In this document: piece by piece, positions 31,646 to 43,647 of the stretch
Layout of the letters: every line of letters begins with the position of its first letter
How positions within the stretch are numbered: position 1 is the stretch's first letter
Assembly (NCBI GenBank): GCA_022605405.1
Contig: JABYQQ010000022.1
Span: forward strand, 496,001 to 560,000
Direction of reading: 5' to 3'
DNA from: Earliella scabrosa
Taxonomy: Eukaryota > Basidiomycota > Agaricomycetes > Polyporales > Polyporaceae
Length of the DNA: 64,000 nucleotides
Notes under the pieces: model-generated
What the model was told of the DNA's origin: nothing
The model's database searches: none
Seen by the model: the letters and a program-made list of their open reading frames with translations, nothing else
Translations under genes and position numbers: made by a program

Positions 31646-31776
31646 CACCTGGTTACTAACCTCCCGTATACGAAGTACTCACCTCTGACGCGCACCGCTA
31701 CAGAAACACTTACCTCGACGAACTTACCTCGACGCACTTACCTCAGCCTACCTCATCCCCTCTTGAACTTGGCCCC

Positions 31777-32482
31777 TTACCTCCGATAATGACTCGCGAT
31801 GGAAAGAAAGCACGTACCTGATCTTACCCTGACACGGAAGGCGGTAAGTTTCTGCGCCCGATGCTGGATGATGAGCTCACGTACCGTACAGGCGACGTGG
31901 GCGCACGCGGATCCGAACTTGAAGATCTTGTTGTCGACCACTGCTGCTGTAATCCGCGAACTCCGAAATCCGTAACCCGAAAGATCAGTCGGTGAGCTCA
32001 TGGTGAACGACGCAAGGAGACGACTTACCTTCCTCCCTCTAGGAAGGAAAATGTCAACATGACGCGGTACCACGCTCGGCGAACGAGAAAGGCTCACCAT
32101 CAATCCACCCCACCCCAACCGTTCGTGTCGGCCAGTCGACCGAGGACTACACTCCGCAACTCTGACAGACGACACGGTGGTCAGAGCTCAGCAAACGGCT
32201 GAGAGAAGAGGGCCCAGGAAACGACCGTGACGTACCTCGCGTCAGCATATAGAAGGCTCAGAGGCCGAGTGGACGGTCAGCGCGAAGGTCGAGAAGCTGC
32301 AACGAGAGGCGACGCACCGGGGATGGAGGAGGTTGGCGCATGACGCTGAAGAGGCTAAAGTCAAGGCGAGTCCGAGCAGAGCGAGCTGCGGGTCTGAGTC
32401 TGTGTCGCCGACGAGAGGGAAGTGCGGGCGAGGAGTAGATGGGGGAAGGAGAGCAAGCGTGTTGGAGGGACGGCGAGCGCAA
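31777..32482 (-). CDS. Uncharacterised leftward gene start, fragmentary
   Basis: Not recognised. Open stretches on the minus strand contain MSSPTDLSGYGFRSSRI and VDNKIFKFGSACAHVACTV, next to donor/acceptor pairs, including a possible 10-base exon AGGGAGGAAG (32043-32034) preceded by a branch point and TAG and followed by GTAAGT. Pyrimidine-rich sequence near 32480-32410 could be a transcription start. It would be the 5' part of a gene running into the micro-exon array at 31.2-31.6 kb. Exon structure was not resolved, and the coding status is doubtful. Confidence 0.3.
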
Positions 32483-33031
32483 CCTTGCGGGTTATGTCCC
32501 CCGGAGTGAGGGAGGCGGCTGGCGAGTGTCAGCCTTGGACTCCCAACGATCGGCTGTCATCGACATCCTCGGGTCCCCCCAGCAGCGACTAACCAGGCCA
32601 TCCGAAGGGCTCGCTGGGTGGATACGTGCCCACCCAATGACTCTGAGCGTCCAGGACTTACACCTTTTGGTCTGTCGCATTCATCTTTGACGTGAACACG
32701 AACGGCGGGCCGTCTTAGCGTGCAGTGGCGGTTCGAAAGCATGGCGAGTGGGGCGCTTATGTTTGGAGACGTCGGGATTAACCATCGCGCGTTAGCGCTC
32801 TTCCGCGCCGCGAAGCGACGGCCCGTCCGGCAGAGCGCCGCGCCGCCCGCTACGGCGTCCCAATTGTTCGCTTGATGACAAGTCATGACGATCCTTATGG
32901 CCCTCGCAGTTCTTCACCAGCTTGAAGGGTCAGCGACCCCGTAGGTGCGTCTCCAACACGAGTCTCAAGATGTTTGTATATTGAACTACAACTACAAAGT
33001 TTAACCTAACGCAGCAAAATTTGTCTAGTAA
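32483..33031. other. No gene recognised between unknown gene and R1
   Basis: About 550 bases with no family resemblance. It ends at R1 copy b. Confidence 0.35.
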
Positions 33032-34047
33032 CGCGCATTTCGGTTTCCCCGTCTGCCCTCCGACTCGACTCGACCCGACCCAGGTCCTCCCCCAGAGCCG
33101 GAGCGCAGACGGGTACTCGTCCCGAGGACCACGAAGAGGTATGCGCCAGGACCGAAGTCCCTCCCTCGGGAAAATAGCCACGACGTGTACCCGCTGGCAA
33201 GACCGACTGCGGAACCCCCCAACGCACATCCCGGACTCCGCTGACCCCGGATCTCCACCATCACCCAATCCATGTCGACCTGCGGTGGCCAGCTCACACG
33301 CCAACAGGAGAGGGGAGGCCAGCGCTCAGCCCGGGACAAACCGCTCGAGAGCACAATCCGCCGTGCCAGGGAATGCACGCCGCAGAAGACGAGGAAACGG
33401 GCTCACCTGGCGGTCTGCCTCTGGCGTCTGGACGGGTCGAGGATTGCGCTTGAACGTTCTGTCTTGCCCACCCACCACCCAACGCGTTCATGTCTGCTAG
33501 GTCAGCCAGCTCCCCGACTTACCTCGAACCCTGCGTCTTGGTCTGGCGGTCTTGCCCTCGTCGTCTCGTCCCAGCGCTCTGGAGTCTTCGGTCTTGCCCA
33601 CCCACCACCCAACGCGCCTAGGATCAACACCCGTCAGCCCGCCCGCCTGACAAGAATGTGGTCAGCTCATGTCGCGGAAGGAAGGCAAAGGATGGACGAC
33701 GTACCAAGGGACCAAGCGGTCGAGCGAGGGACAGCGAGGAGAGAGGATGAGAGAGGACGGAAGATGGAAGAGCGAAGACAAGCCTGGCGAATCCATATCG
33801 CCCACTCGCCCGCCTTATATATGTTCGTGTCGGCGGTGGCAGACGACGGTCAGCCCCTCCGTCCGCGATCGACGCCGACCGTCCGCCGGCGGGGAGTCCG
33901 TGGACGCGAGGAAGCGAAGAAGCGAGGACGGACTGAGCCAATCGCGCGCGGGGATCGCCCCGTCACTTGCTCAATGTGGACGTCGGCGTGACCGGCGAGG
34001 ATGACCAGTCGGGCGCGGGTTGACGTTGTTCGGGTCACGTCGCATGG
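33032..34047 (+). repeat. Dispersed repeat R1, copy b
   Basis: Near-complete match to R1 copy a (24596-25632). The opposite strand carries TATATAAG at 33821-33814, pointing left toward the unknown gene at 32.5 kb. Two copies of the CTTGCCCACCCACCACCC motif lie at about 33463 and 33592. Confidence 0.75.
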
Positions 34048-34657
34048 CAGCAGAGGGCGGCGGTGGCATGTGTTTTTGGACACGGCAGGGAGCAACATTC
34101 TGAGTTCATGTTGCGATGTGTCGGGGCCCGGGGCGCGGACCACGGCGAGTTCGCGCTCTCGTTCGTGCGCTCTGGAGAATGCGCGGGATCCGCTCAGGAC
34201 GCTCGCCGCTGGTCGTGTGTGCTGCATTTGCAGCCCCAAACTCTGTCCCATTGTTTGTACATGACCAGTCTGCCATCTGCGCCTCTGCGGACATTACATA
34301 CAGAGTCTCGACCGATTCAACAAGGTCCCGACTGTTACGCTACTGTACCGACCGTCTCGGCGTCGCATCTATCAGGTCAACATCGTATCCACCAGCTCGA
34401 ATCGTACCTGCCCCGGCCGAGGCTCGGGTATGTAGCTGTTTAGGCTACTACTGCACATCAACGACGCCATCTGCACTCGCCGTGGGTACAGTATCGATAA
34501 CCCATCTCATCATTGCCAGCCTTCCGGACACTGTGAGTCAAGTTATATCAGAGTGTAATCTGCGGTCGTTTCCGACTATCCATGTGATATCTTACCTGCC
34601 GCGTCAACCTCGTAGCTACCAGTTCCTCTTGACACGGATCGGTATATGCTCGAATGA
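34048..34657. other. Gap right of R1b, possible HET-tail remnant
   Basis: No intact gene. Around 34110-34200 a plus-strand frame reads GEFALSFVRSGE, loosely like the C-terminal FEFTLSF motif of the HET genes, but too little is left to call. Confidence 0.3.
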
Positions 34658-35560
34658 CTACTTCGTGTCCACGACGGTGTCTGCAGGGACCGAGCCGGTT
34701 CCAGCAGCCGGTGGGATGGTGGCGAGAATGGCGGCGGTATTCTCTGCACACCGCCGTTCTGCAGCTCGCTTTTCCAACGCGTCGAGCTTGCGTTCGAAGG
34801 CAAGCTGCGTTTGGAGCGTGAGCACTGCGAGTGATCCCTGTGCATCGCGCGGGTCAGCGCAGCTTTGTCTCTGAAAGTGTCTCGATTACGAACATTGAGC
34901 AGGGTCCAGACGCTCGTGAGGAGGAGGTGGCACTTCTCCAGTTCGTCTTCTGTCTCCTTTCGGCGCAGAGAGCGCTTGATGAACGACATGTCCGCCTGCC
35001 GGTTGATCAAGTCCAAGATCCCACGGAGGCTCCTGCGTATTCATCAGCTTGCGCTCACTCCGCCCAGTAAGCAGTGCACAGAGCAGCCAAACGCGATACG
35101 AACTTCACGAGTCTGGCGATATCCAGCTCGAATGCGTCAGCCACGGCGTCTCCAAGAGTCGCGATCGCAGTGCACATGAACTGCACTAGGGAGGTGCTGC
35201 GCTGGGCGAGGTGGACGAAGGCACGCATGTTATTCTTGCTCTACCAGGGAAAGAGTTGTTAGCTGGACGTGAGAACAGAATGCACGAGGCGCACCTTGAC
35301 CACCGGAATTGCCTTCCAGATGTCGAGGAGGAGGTGCGCCGCCTCTTCAAGGTCTCGGCTTGTGACGTGCTCCGAGCAAGAGTCAAAGCGTGCGCGAGGC
35401 CGTCGAGTAGTTCTGGGTCGACAAGGCTGTCTTTAGGAAAGATCGTGATCTTGTTGTACTTCGCGCGGGCATCCTCGATAGCGTTGTGGAGGTCGCGCGT
35501 GTAAGAGTCGTGGGGAGCGTTTGGGACGACGAGCTTGCGGTGTTCAGAGGCGGCGGTCAT
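34658..35560 (-). pseudogene. Coiled-coil gene copy with frameshift
   Basis: Paralogue of the plus-strand gene at 48952-49860 with the same four-exon layout: start MTAASEHRKLVVPN at 35560, exon 2 (NNMRAFVHLAQRSTSLVQF), exon 3 (LINRQADMSFIKRSLRRKE) and last exon (LEKRAAERRCAENTAAIL ... VPADTVVDTK, stop 34660-34658). Between GCGCACG and GAAGAGGCG (about 35390-35340) it is 7 bases shorter than the paralogue, which shifts exon 1 out of frame and leads to a stop. Unless an unseen intron repairs it, this copy is broken. Function of the family is unknown. Confidence 0.7.
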
Positions 35561-35950
35561 GACGGTGGGTGGTAAGAGAGTGTTGTTCGTAAAGAGCAGG
35601 GCTGCGCTTGTCTCCCCCAGGCAGACGTTTGGAGAGACCTATTGAAGGGGGTCCTAGGGCTGCGGTGCTGCGGTGCGCTAAGGCGGTGGGCACCGCTCCC
35701 TACCGCCTCCTACCGCACCGCGTCACCATCCGAACAAACATGTACAAACCGTATAGCGAAGCGCGTCGCACATGGGCGTCTATTCGCGACCAACACAATC
35801 CGCCTTGTGCCCTAGACTGTTTATTGATTTGCCTCTTATGTTCCCTGGATTATCGTTGATAATGCGCGCGGTTCGAACAGCTTACACCTGACAGTCTTGC
35901 TCGTTACCGAGGACCGTACATCAGCCGAAGATAGTACCACAACAACGACT
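35561..35950. promoter_or_regulatory. Upstream region of coiled-coil copy
   Basis: Similar in part to the region before 48952 (both contain TACAT or ACATGTTTG-like stretches and a run through GCGGTGC), so the duplication included promoter sequence. No gene seen. Confidence 0.35.
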
Positions 35951-36105
35951 CGAAAGCGCATTTCGGTTTCCCCGGCTGCCCGCCTCGACTCGACCCACGT
36001 CCTCCCTCAGAGCCGGAGCGCATACGGGTACACGTCCAGGTCCACCGCCAGACCATGAAGCACGTCAAGGCTGTGCTCGAACTTGACATGGTCACCACCA
36101 CCGAC
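35951..36105 (+). repeat. R1 fragment fused to a KA1 fragment
   Basis: 35951-36030 matches the start of R1 (GCGCATTTCGGTTTCCCCG through GAGCGCATACGGGTAC). It then switches directly to the KA1 segment around 23712 (CCATGAAGCACGTCAAGG). The join indicates recombination between the two repeat families. Confidence 0.7.
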
Positions 36106-36408
36106 CCGAGGGATATGTACCGTCACCACGCAGCCTCGATGGATGGAATGTATAACGGCAGTGCTCGGCGCTGCGCCCACTGTTTGATGTGTCCCATCAA
36201 AGATTCCACTCAAATACCTTGATCTCTTCCACGTCGCAGCTTTACTAGTGCGACCAGCTGAAAAGGACAGGTGTGGATACTACTACAGCTGTTCATCCTC
36301 TGGCGCAAGCATTCACCCTGGAGTCGCCGTACATCCTGCAGTGAGTCCACTATTCACACCCATCATCATGCAACGCTCTCACGATGACGCTACCCTAAGC
36401 GTTCCGAT

Positions 36409-38287
36409 ATGTGGCTTCTCAGTACTTCTCGTGCCGAGCTCAAGTTCTTCGTCTCCCCAAAGGACGTTCCCGGAGGATACGCCATCCTGTCTCACGTATG
36501 GGGCAGCCAGGAGCAAAGCTTCCAGGACATGCAAGCCCTGTATACCAGATGCGCTAAGACAGGCGAGAACCCCCGCGATCTCGCCTTCGAGAAGGTCAGG
36601 CGCTCCTGCGAGCTCGCCAAACGGTATGGCTACGAGTATCTGTGGAATGACACGTGCTGCATCGACAAGACGAGCAGTGCGGAACTCTCGGAGGCCATCA
36701 ACTCTATGTTCAACTACTACTCCCTCGCGGCTGTCTGCTACGCATATCTGGAGGACGTCTCGGGCGCGGCCGGGGACAGCACTGCCGAGCAGGACGCGCA
36801 GCTGCGGAGCAGCAGGTGGCACACCCGTGGATGGACGCTGCAGGAGCTCGTCGCGCCCCGACGCGTCTTCTTCTTTTCGCAGGCTTGGGACTTCTTAGGA
36901 TCAAAAGACGACTTTGCGCCGCTCCTCGAGGAAGTCACCGGCATCCCTGCGTCGATTCTGCGGCTGGAAGCGGCTCTGGGAGATTTCAACGTCGCTCAGC
37001 GCATGTCCTGGGCGGCGAACCGGAAGACCACGCGTATCGAGGACGAGGCATACTCCCTGCTGGGAATCTTTGGCATCAACATGCCCACGCTCTACGGCGA
37101 GGGCTCCAGGGCATTCTTGCGTCTGCAGGAGGAGATCATGAGAAGGTCGGCGGACACGACGCTCTTTGCGTGGGGCGCGTACTGCAAGTGCTCTCTGGTC
37201 GCCAACACATACTCTTACGGCCAGTCCGTCAGCCGCGTCTTTGCTCCCGCCCCTTCCGCGTTCGGTCTGAGCGCGGGGATCCAGAATGTTCCACTAGGTC
37301 GCCGGTGGCAGCAGATGAGCTATCCGGTCAGTGCATATTTATATTTTGTCACTTGTGCGCGGTAGGCTAATTTAGTCTCGCCGACAGCAACCGCGCGTGC
37401 GGCGTGCCCACCCTGGTGGTACCATGTCTTTCTCCACGACGCCATATGGCGTACTTGCCCACATTCCCCTCATCACAATCGGAGACCTCGTCCTCGGAGA
37501 CCTGATGTGGTCCACGTCGGACGGGAAACCGCTCTTTCTCCTTCTCGTTCCAATCCCCATCTACACGAGCCCTCCGTCCTACTTCGTCGGCCGTCCCCTG
37601 CCTCCGACCAGCAGCCCCAATAGCGAGTTTGTGCGTTCCGTGCACGACCCACCCCGCATCTCGCTCAAGGACTTCCCTCTGGTATACGTCAGATCACGCA
37701 AGTGGCGAACAGTCTATCTGCAGCACGAGGTCCGAATGCCCTTCACCCCGCACGGCAATCGCATGCCGTACGCCTTCGGCCCGCCCGCTCCCGAACGGGT
37801 CGTCGTGCGACAATGGCTGTCCCTCGCCGATGACGGCTCCCCCGTATCCTTGGATCTGGATCGCGTCCTCCCCAAGCCGTACATCTGGAGCGGGTCGCCC
37901 CCGGCAACGTTCTTCCTCAAGTCGCCGCTGCTCGACAACTCGGCCGGGGAGATATTCGTCCTCCAGATCGGGCGCTGCACGGAGAGGGTCTCGTCGCACC
38001 AACTCGCCTTGAAGCTCCTGTGGGCGCGCATACAGCGCATCACGCTGCCAGACTCGGACTCCGCTCAGAGCCGCGGCGAGGAGCTGCGGGTCCACCAGGA
38101 GGCTCACGCCGGCCACTCGTGCAGGGCGGATCACATCATGGCGTGGCCAGACCTCTCCCGGACGTTCTCGCATTCGCTCGCGCGCTCCACGAAGTTCTTT
38201 GACTTCACGCTTTCCTTCACTCGGTACTGGGAATCTGCGTCTGTTCAGCCTGTTATGCATCTGACTCTGCGGGTCGTCCATGGATGA
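36409..38287 (+). CDS. HET-domain protein, 605 aa
   Basis: Exons 36409-37326 and 37388-38287 (61-base intron GTCAGT to GACAG) give 605 residues. HET motifs: GGYAILSHVWG, YLWNDTCCIDKTSSAELSEA, CYAYLEDV, WHTRGWTLQELVAP; associated region IEDEAYSLLGIFGINMPTLY and LQEEIMRRSADTTLFAWG. C-terminal part: MSFSTTPYGVLAHIPL, IFVLQIGRCTERV, CRADHIMAWPDLSRTF, FDFTLSFTRYWES. DTCCIDK is preceded by N instead of the usual I in the WLW(I/V)DTCC motif (also in the next HET gene). Source of the decayed tail at 28370. Inferred role as for the other HET genes. Confidence 0.88.
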
Positions 38288-38611
38288 GACTCTTGTTATC
38301 GTTCATAGGCTCGCTAGGGCGCGCCGGTAACGACCTCACAGTCCAGCGGAATAGTTAACTTGGCATGTCGACGCTTTCTATTATCTAATGCGATTCTTGT
38401 GTCACGTTGCCTAGACTGCTGGGAGCATATCATGAGGATCAGACAACTAGCGCGCGCCTCAGGATGACCGCCCCAGCGCAAAACGCGGATCCACACATAT
38501 CAAGGACGGCGTCGGTTCAAGAAGTTCCGGAGCGCTTTCAAAGGTTCGGACACGGCGGCAGTCCGACCACAGATCTTTGCTGTGATGAGGCGGCATGATC
38601 ACAGTCTTCCA
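38288..38611. other. 3' flank of HET gene, copied elsewhere
   Basis: No gene. Parts recur downstream of the decayed HET tail (28786-28960). Confidence 0.35.
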
Positions 38612-39578
38612 TCATCGCCTAAGTCTGCTACAGATCACGCATGTCAACCACAGAAAAATCCTCCCGCCAACCAAGAATAGCTGCGATTCATGTCTGGTCG
38701 TCCCTCGAACACTGCTCTCTCCGATCATGTCAGCGGGAATGATCAGGGCGCTGGCAGTAGAAGCGCAACTTACTTGTGGTGGACTTGAATCTCTATCTTC
38801 TGCGGGAACTATATTGGTAACCCTATACTCCCACACAGAGCGACAGTGAGAACACCCAGAACACCTATAGGGTCTTTCAGCACCTTCTACGCGGCACGGG
38901 ACCTAGAGCTACCACTAGTACGACTACACTTACCGAGGCCTGTGAAGCAGGGGAGCGTGTAGCATGGGCAGCACAGCGGGTTCTCAAACACGCCTGGTAG
39001 CAATGGATGAGCTCATGCATCTGCGTCATGCGTGTGGGAGCGCAACATACCGCGGCAGCACCAGCCGGTCAAGCGAATGGCGAAAAATGCGACGATGAAG
39101 AACAACACGATGGCGTAAAAAAGGTTGTCTGCGCGCCGTGTCAGTATTTTTGCTCACGATCACAGCAAACAGTAAGGCTACGCTCACATTGCTGGTCAAT
39201 GAAGAAGCTTGTGGTCACGAGTGCTGAGGCTGAGCCAGTGGTAGTAGGGGGCGTGTCGGCTGCTGGTGCCTCTCTCTTGACGAGACTAGTCGTGGCGAGA
39301 AGCATGGTGCCCGAATTGAGCGACTTCACGTCCCAGGTGCCCAAGAGAGACAAGAGCAGGATCAGAGCCAAGGAGAGTATGATTCCTATAGCAGCCATCC
39401 TGAGCTGACGATGGCGGATTTGCGTTCTGACGCATTGACACCGCCTGTCCATGCTGGTGGACTCTAAATCTAGGTCTTCGCAGCCGACTTGCAGGTGGAG
39501 CGATCGTGCCTTCTCGTCGCTGTAGGTTGTGATTACCGGAGCTGGGTGCATCCCATATTGTTGATTAGTGAGCGCCAT
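38612..39578 (-). CDS. Uncharacterised two-helix membrane protein
   Basis: Exons 39578-39188, 39128-39051, 38993-38934 and 38808-38612 join in phase to 241 residues. The N-terminal 76 residues are polar; helix 1 is MAAIGIILSLALILLLSLL; a Thr/Ala-rich loop follows; helix 2 is NLFYAIVLFFIVAFFAI. After it comes a Cys-rich stretch (WCCR, then NPLCCPCYTLPCF). No family was recognised. A further GTAAGT donor lies within the last exon, so the C terminus may differ. Small membrane proteins of this layout are common orphan genes in Agaricomycetes, which is only an impression. Confidence 0.55.
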
Positions 39579-40536
39579 TATGGTGGGCTGCGTGCGTTCG
39601 GATTGTGTAAGTCCCAAGTCCCGACTGTGGTTCGGATTACTGAGTACCTAGGTGAACCGAAGTGCCGATGGTCCTGAAATAATCGCGAGACTGAGCAGGT
39701 TGGACAGAATGAAGTGGAAGAATGGCCATACCAACTCAGACTATATGGGCTTGTGACAGGGTTCCTCTACACAGCCTGCTTAGTCGGAGTCATCAATTGA
39801 GCGCAGAGTCCAGAGCAATTTGTTCAAGAAGCTGAACTCAAAATGACACGGGCGGTGATATGTGGAAGTACCACTACTCGGACTGATACAACCGGCGCAT
39901 GTCCAAGAATAGATCGTCCATGGGGACACAGTCTGAGAGCGACAATACTTACAAGTGAGCATGACTATGGGCAGGACGACTAACAGAGACAAGGACACCT
40001 TACCCTTTGTGCCACACGGAGGTCGCAGATACAACATTCTCAGCCTGGTGAGGCAGGTGCTGTAGTTCGAGTTAGTCCCGCCTGCACCCCCTTCAATCAC
40101 CGCGCCGGCCTCTCAATCTATTGCCGTACCACCACAACCGACGCTCAGTACCACAGTACCATATAATTCATTTGCGCGCGCTGAACAGAAGACGTTCTTA
40201 GGACGCTCATTCCCAGCCTTCCCAGCGTCGATATCATGATGGTAGCCGAACGTCTATCTGCGACGCTACACGGATCATTCAGATGTTCCTGCCGCAGTCC
40301 AATACGTCTACTTGGCTCTCTCGCTCCTTCGCATCCTGTCGTGCCATCATAGCGCGTTGATGCTGTGCATGTTTGTCCCCGCGCCGGGGCTGGATACGTA
40401 GCTTGACATTTATACTCTCGAGGGAACCCCACCTACCTTAACTCGCCCTCCACTACACTTCTATCCTGGTGAGTCCAGCCTACGCTAAGTAGTGCGATGA
40501 GCTGTATTCACACCCAGAGCCGCAGATACTCACATC
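39579..40536. other. Gap before HET gene, no gene supported
   Basis: Minus-strand open stretches near 39780-40100 and 40145-40432 lack an ATG or a recognisable domain. The right end holds the promoter of the HET gene at 40537. Confidence 0.35.
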
Positions 40537-42488
40537 ATGATGTGGCTCCTGAGCACTGACCGCGCGGAGCTACACTCCTATCCATCGCCCGAGAGCGTCC
40601 CAGGGGGATACGCAATCCTCTCGCATACATGGGGCGCCGTCGAGCAGACCTTCCAAGAGACGCAAGCCCTCAGCGCGAAATGCGCAACGACGGACGAGAA
40701 CCCCCGCGACCGCTCGTCCGACAAAGTCCGGAGGTCGTGCGAGCTCGCCCAGAAGCGCGGCTACGCATGGTTGTGGAACGACACCTGCTGCATCGACAAG
40801 ACGAGCAGCACCGAGCTCTCCGAGGCGATCAACTCCATGTTCCGCTACTACTCCGCTGCCGCGGAGTGCTACGCCTATCTGGGCGACGTCCCGAACAGGA
40901 CCGACGAGGTTGGATGGGAGTTCCTGTTTCGGGGTGCTCGGTGGCACAGTCGCGGGTGGACGCTGCAGGAGCTCGTCGCGCCGCACTCGGTCTTGTTCTT
41001 CTCCAAGTCCTGGAAGTTTTGTGGAAGCAAGGCTGATTCGGACCTTAGCGCCCTGCTGAAGGAAGCTACTGGCATCCCTGCGTCTGTCTTGCGGGGCGAC
41101 AAGATCCCAGCCGACTTCAGCATCGCGCAACGCATGTCGTGGGCCGCCAAGCGGCAGACAACTCGCCTAGAGGACGAAGCGTACTCCCTGCTTGGGCTCT
41201 TCAACGTCGTTATGCCGGCGTTGTACGGGGTGGGAAGGCAGGCATTCCGCCGGCTGCAAGAGGAGATCATGAAGAAGTCGCAGGACACCACGCTATGGGC
41301 TTGGGGTCCATGTGGAGAGTGGTCCCTAAATCTGTCGTTACAAGGATCCTCCGTCAGCCAGGCGTTTGCTCCTGCGCCGTCCGCATACGCGGACTGTTCG
41401 GATGTTCTCTTCACTCCTGGCGGCAACGTGTGGAGCTTCGATGATGCTATTATATTTCCGGTCAGTGTCCACTCGCGCGTTTGAAACGTGACGTACTAAT
41501 AATTATTAATATTTCTGACTTCTCGCAGCATCGAGTCCACAGTGGCGCCATCACGTTCTCCGTCTCACCGTACGGCGGCCTGAAGGTCCAAATCCCCTTC
41601 ATCCACTGCCATTCGCTTTCGCTCCCTTGCGTCGGCGACCTCGGATGGTCGAAGAATGGAAGGCGGCTCTTCCTGGTTCTCGTTCGTGACAAGACCATCA
41701 GGTCCAAACATCCTAGATATGCCATAGGCGGGATGTTCCGCTCGAACGGGTCAGGCGCGTTCATGCGAATGACATACCTCCCTCCCTACCTCGATACGCT
41801 TGCACGCCGGGTCTCGGACAGAGTCTACCTGTTGCACGGCGTCATTGGACAGCATTCTTCTCCGACTCACGCCGTGAAGCAGGCGTTCTCGGATCTTCTA
41901 GCCCTGGTGACACGCGCCCCGTCCCTCCTACAGCCACACTCACATGTGTGCACCGAGATCGCTCTTCCAGACAGTGATATCGTGCTGCCGCTCGATCTTA
42001 ACAATCACCTCCCCCACTGGCATCCATGGGTCGGGTCCCCACCGGCGACCATCGTGCTCCGGTTCACTGATTCCAACTCCCTGTGGACCTCCGGGACGCG
42101 CGACATCTTCGTCCTGCGCCTTGGTCAGTGCACTGCAGAGGGGTCGCGTAGGATGCATGGCAGAAGTCGGTGGGCGCACGTCCGGAAGGTCACTCTGCGG
42201 ACACCGCTGAGCGATGCGCATGGTGTCGTCGACGCTGTGATCCGAGCGCTGGGGCCTACTGAGGGGGTAGACCGTCAACGTTCCGAGTCGGAGAGCAGCA
42301 CGGAGGACCATTCGTGTGCGTCCGACCACGTATGGGAGTGGAGCGAGCTTTCGCGGACGTTCACACATGCTATCACCCATTCCACGAAGTCGGTCGAGTT
42401 CACTGTCGCCTTTTCGCGGTTCTGGGAGAGGTCGCTGGGAGACGACCACCCGGACCTACAGATTAAGTGGCGTGTGGTGCACGCATAG
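40537..42488 (+). CDS. HET-domain protein, 627 aa
   Basis: Exons 40537-41460 and 41529-42488 (68-base intron) give 627 residues. HET motifs: GGYAILSHTWG, WLWNDTCCIDKTSSTELSEA, CYAYLGDV, WHSRGWTLQELVAP; associated region LEDEAYSLLGLFNVVMPALY and LQEEIMKKSQDTTLWAWG. C-terminal part: ITFSVSPYGGLKVQ, DIFVLRLGQCTAEG, CASDHVWEWSELSRTF, VEFTVAFSRFWE. Two adjacent ATGs (40537, 40540); the second gives the MWLLSTDRAEL start shared with all HET genes here. Same orientation as the neighbour at 36409. Confidence 0.88.
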
Positions 42489-42616
42489 ACTTGTATGGCT
42501 CGGGAGAATATGACACCTATTGGAGGTTCACCGACGGCTGTGTGGGTGCAGTGAACATGACTGCATACAACGCGTATAAGAAAGTCACTCAGCTGGAGGC
42601 TCCGTGATTCTCCAGC

Positions 42617-42781
42617 ATGACGGAGTCTGTGAACACTGCTGCCTTCGCGCGCGCGATTGAGGAGTACAAGGAGGTCGTCAAGGCCGAGATCGGGGCTGAT
42701 AGGACCCACGGTCGGATCGATCGCTTGTGCGAGGTAGAGGGACCGGAGGTACATGCTTGCCAGCCTGCAGATGTGCCTTGA
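42617..42781 (+). CDS. Small ORF, 54 aa, doubtful
   Basis: An ATG-started frame reads MTESVNTAAFARAIEEYKEV, a helical, charged stretch, continuing to a stop at 42781. A donor-like GTAGAG at about 42733 could extend it. No family recognised. Could be a remnant of a coiled-coil gene or chance. Confidence 0.2.
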   Translation: MTESVNTAAFARAIEEYKEVVKAEIGADRTHGRIDRLCEVEGPEVHACQPADVP

Positions 42782-43147
42782 GGATCGTTGAATGTGCGAT
42801 CGGTGATTCGGTGATTCGGCGAATAGACGACTCACGATCGATAGCGTAGGGGTAGACTGGCTTGCGGTCGACAGTGACCAATCGAACAGGGCGCGGAGTA
42901 AATGACGAGCGATGAGATGTTGTAGACGAGTGGTGGATAGCGGTAAGTGCGAGGGACACCACGACTGAACGTTGGCGATACGTTCATACGGCACAACGCA
43001 AGTAGTGGTATCACAAGACCCGGTGGTATTGCTCAAGACTTGATGAACAGCGGATGATACAACACATGGATGGAAAGATCGAGCATGCGGACAATCCTGA
43101 CCTGGAGTGATCTGGCCACAATTCCAGCTCCCTCGTCCCCGCCCCTC

Positions 43148-43647
43148 CTACTTTTTCTTCTTCGGTTTCTTCTTCTTCACCCCACCTCCTGACGGACCTG
43201 ATGGTGCGGGTACGGACCCTGACGCACCAGCCTCCGGTGCGGCTGCTTGTGGTGCTTGCGAGGTGGAGGGAGCGGTCGACGCCTGCGTCGGTCGTCGGTT
43301 CTGCATCTTTTGCATCAGGGCAAGGTTCAGCGCGTCGAAGCGGTTCAGGAACACGGATGAATGTGTCTTGAACTTCAGGCACTGTGTGGTCAACAGCACT
43401 GTGAGTAACGATCTATGTCCGAGAGCTTTCGCGACGCACCGTAGTGTTATCCGTGATTTTGAGCACCAGCTTTCCCGCCCCATCCGTCGCCTGCCTCCAC
43501 TTCACGCAGTACCTCGTCTGATGCGCGCGATCCTGGTCATCGTCAGCTCTGGGAGGACACAAGTGCCAGACTCACAGTGTTCGGAGACTTCTCATAGAGA
43601 GCCTCTGCGGCCTCCTGGTACTCCTGCCAGGACGAGATGTAGACCAT
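43148..43647 (-). CDS. SRP9: Signal recognition particle subunit SRP9
   Basis: Exons 43647-43576, 43517-43440 and 43381-43148 give 127 residues. Start MVYISSWQEYQEAAEALYEK is characteristic of fungal SRP9; TRYCVKWRQATDGAGKLVLK and KITDNTTCLKF follow, then HSSVFLNRFDALNLALMQKM, all diagnostic for the SRP9/SRP21 fold. The C-terminal 45 residues are an Ala/Pro/Ser-rich linker ending in GGVKKKKPKKKK, a basic tail suited to RNA contact. SRP9 pairs with SRP14 on the Alu domain of SRP RNA and slows translation during targeting to the endoplasmic reticulum. Convergent/divergent neighbours: HET gene on the left, carrier gene divergent on the right. Confidence 0.93.

Noticed and set aside
30590..31700. 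CRISPR-like array
   Set aside because: Fungal nuclear DNA; repeats are imperfect, lack unique spacers and coincide with splice signals.
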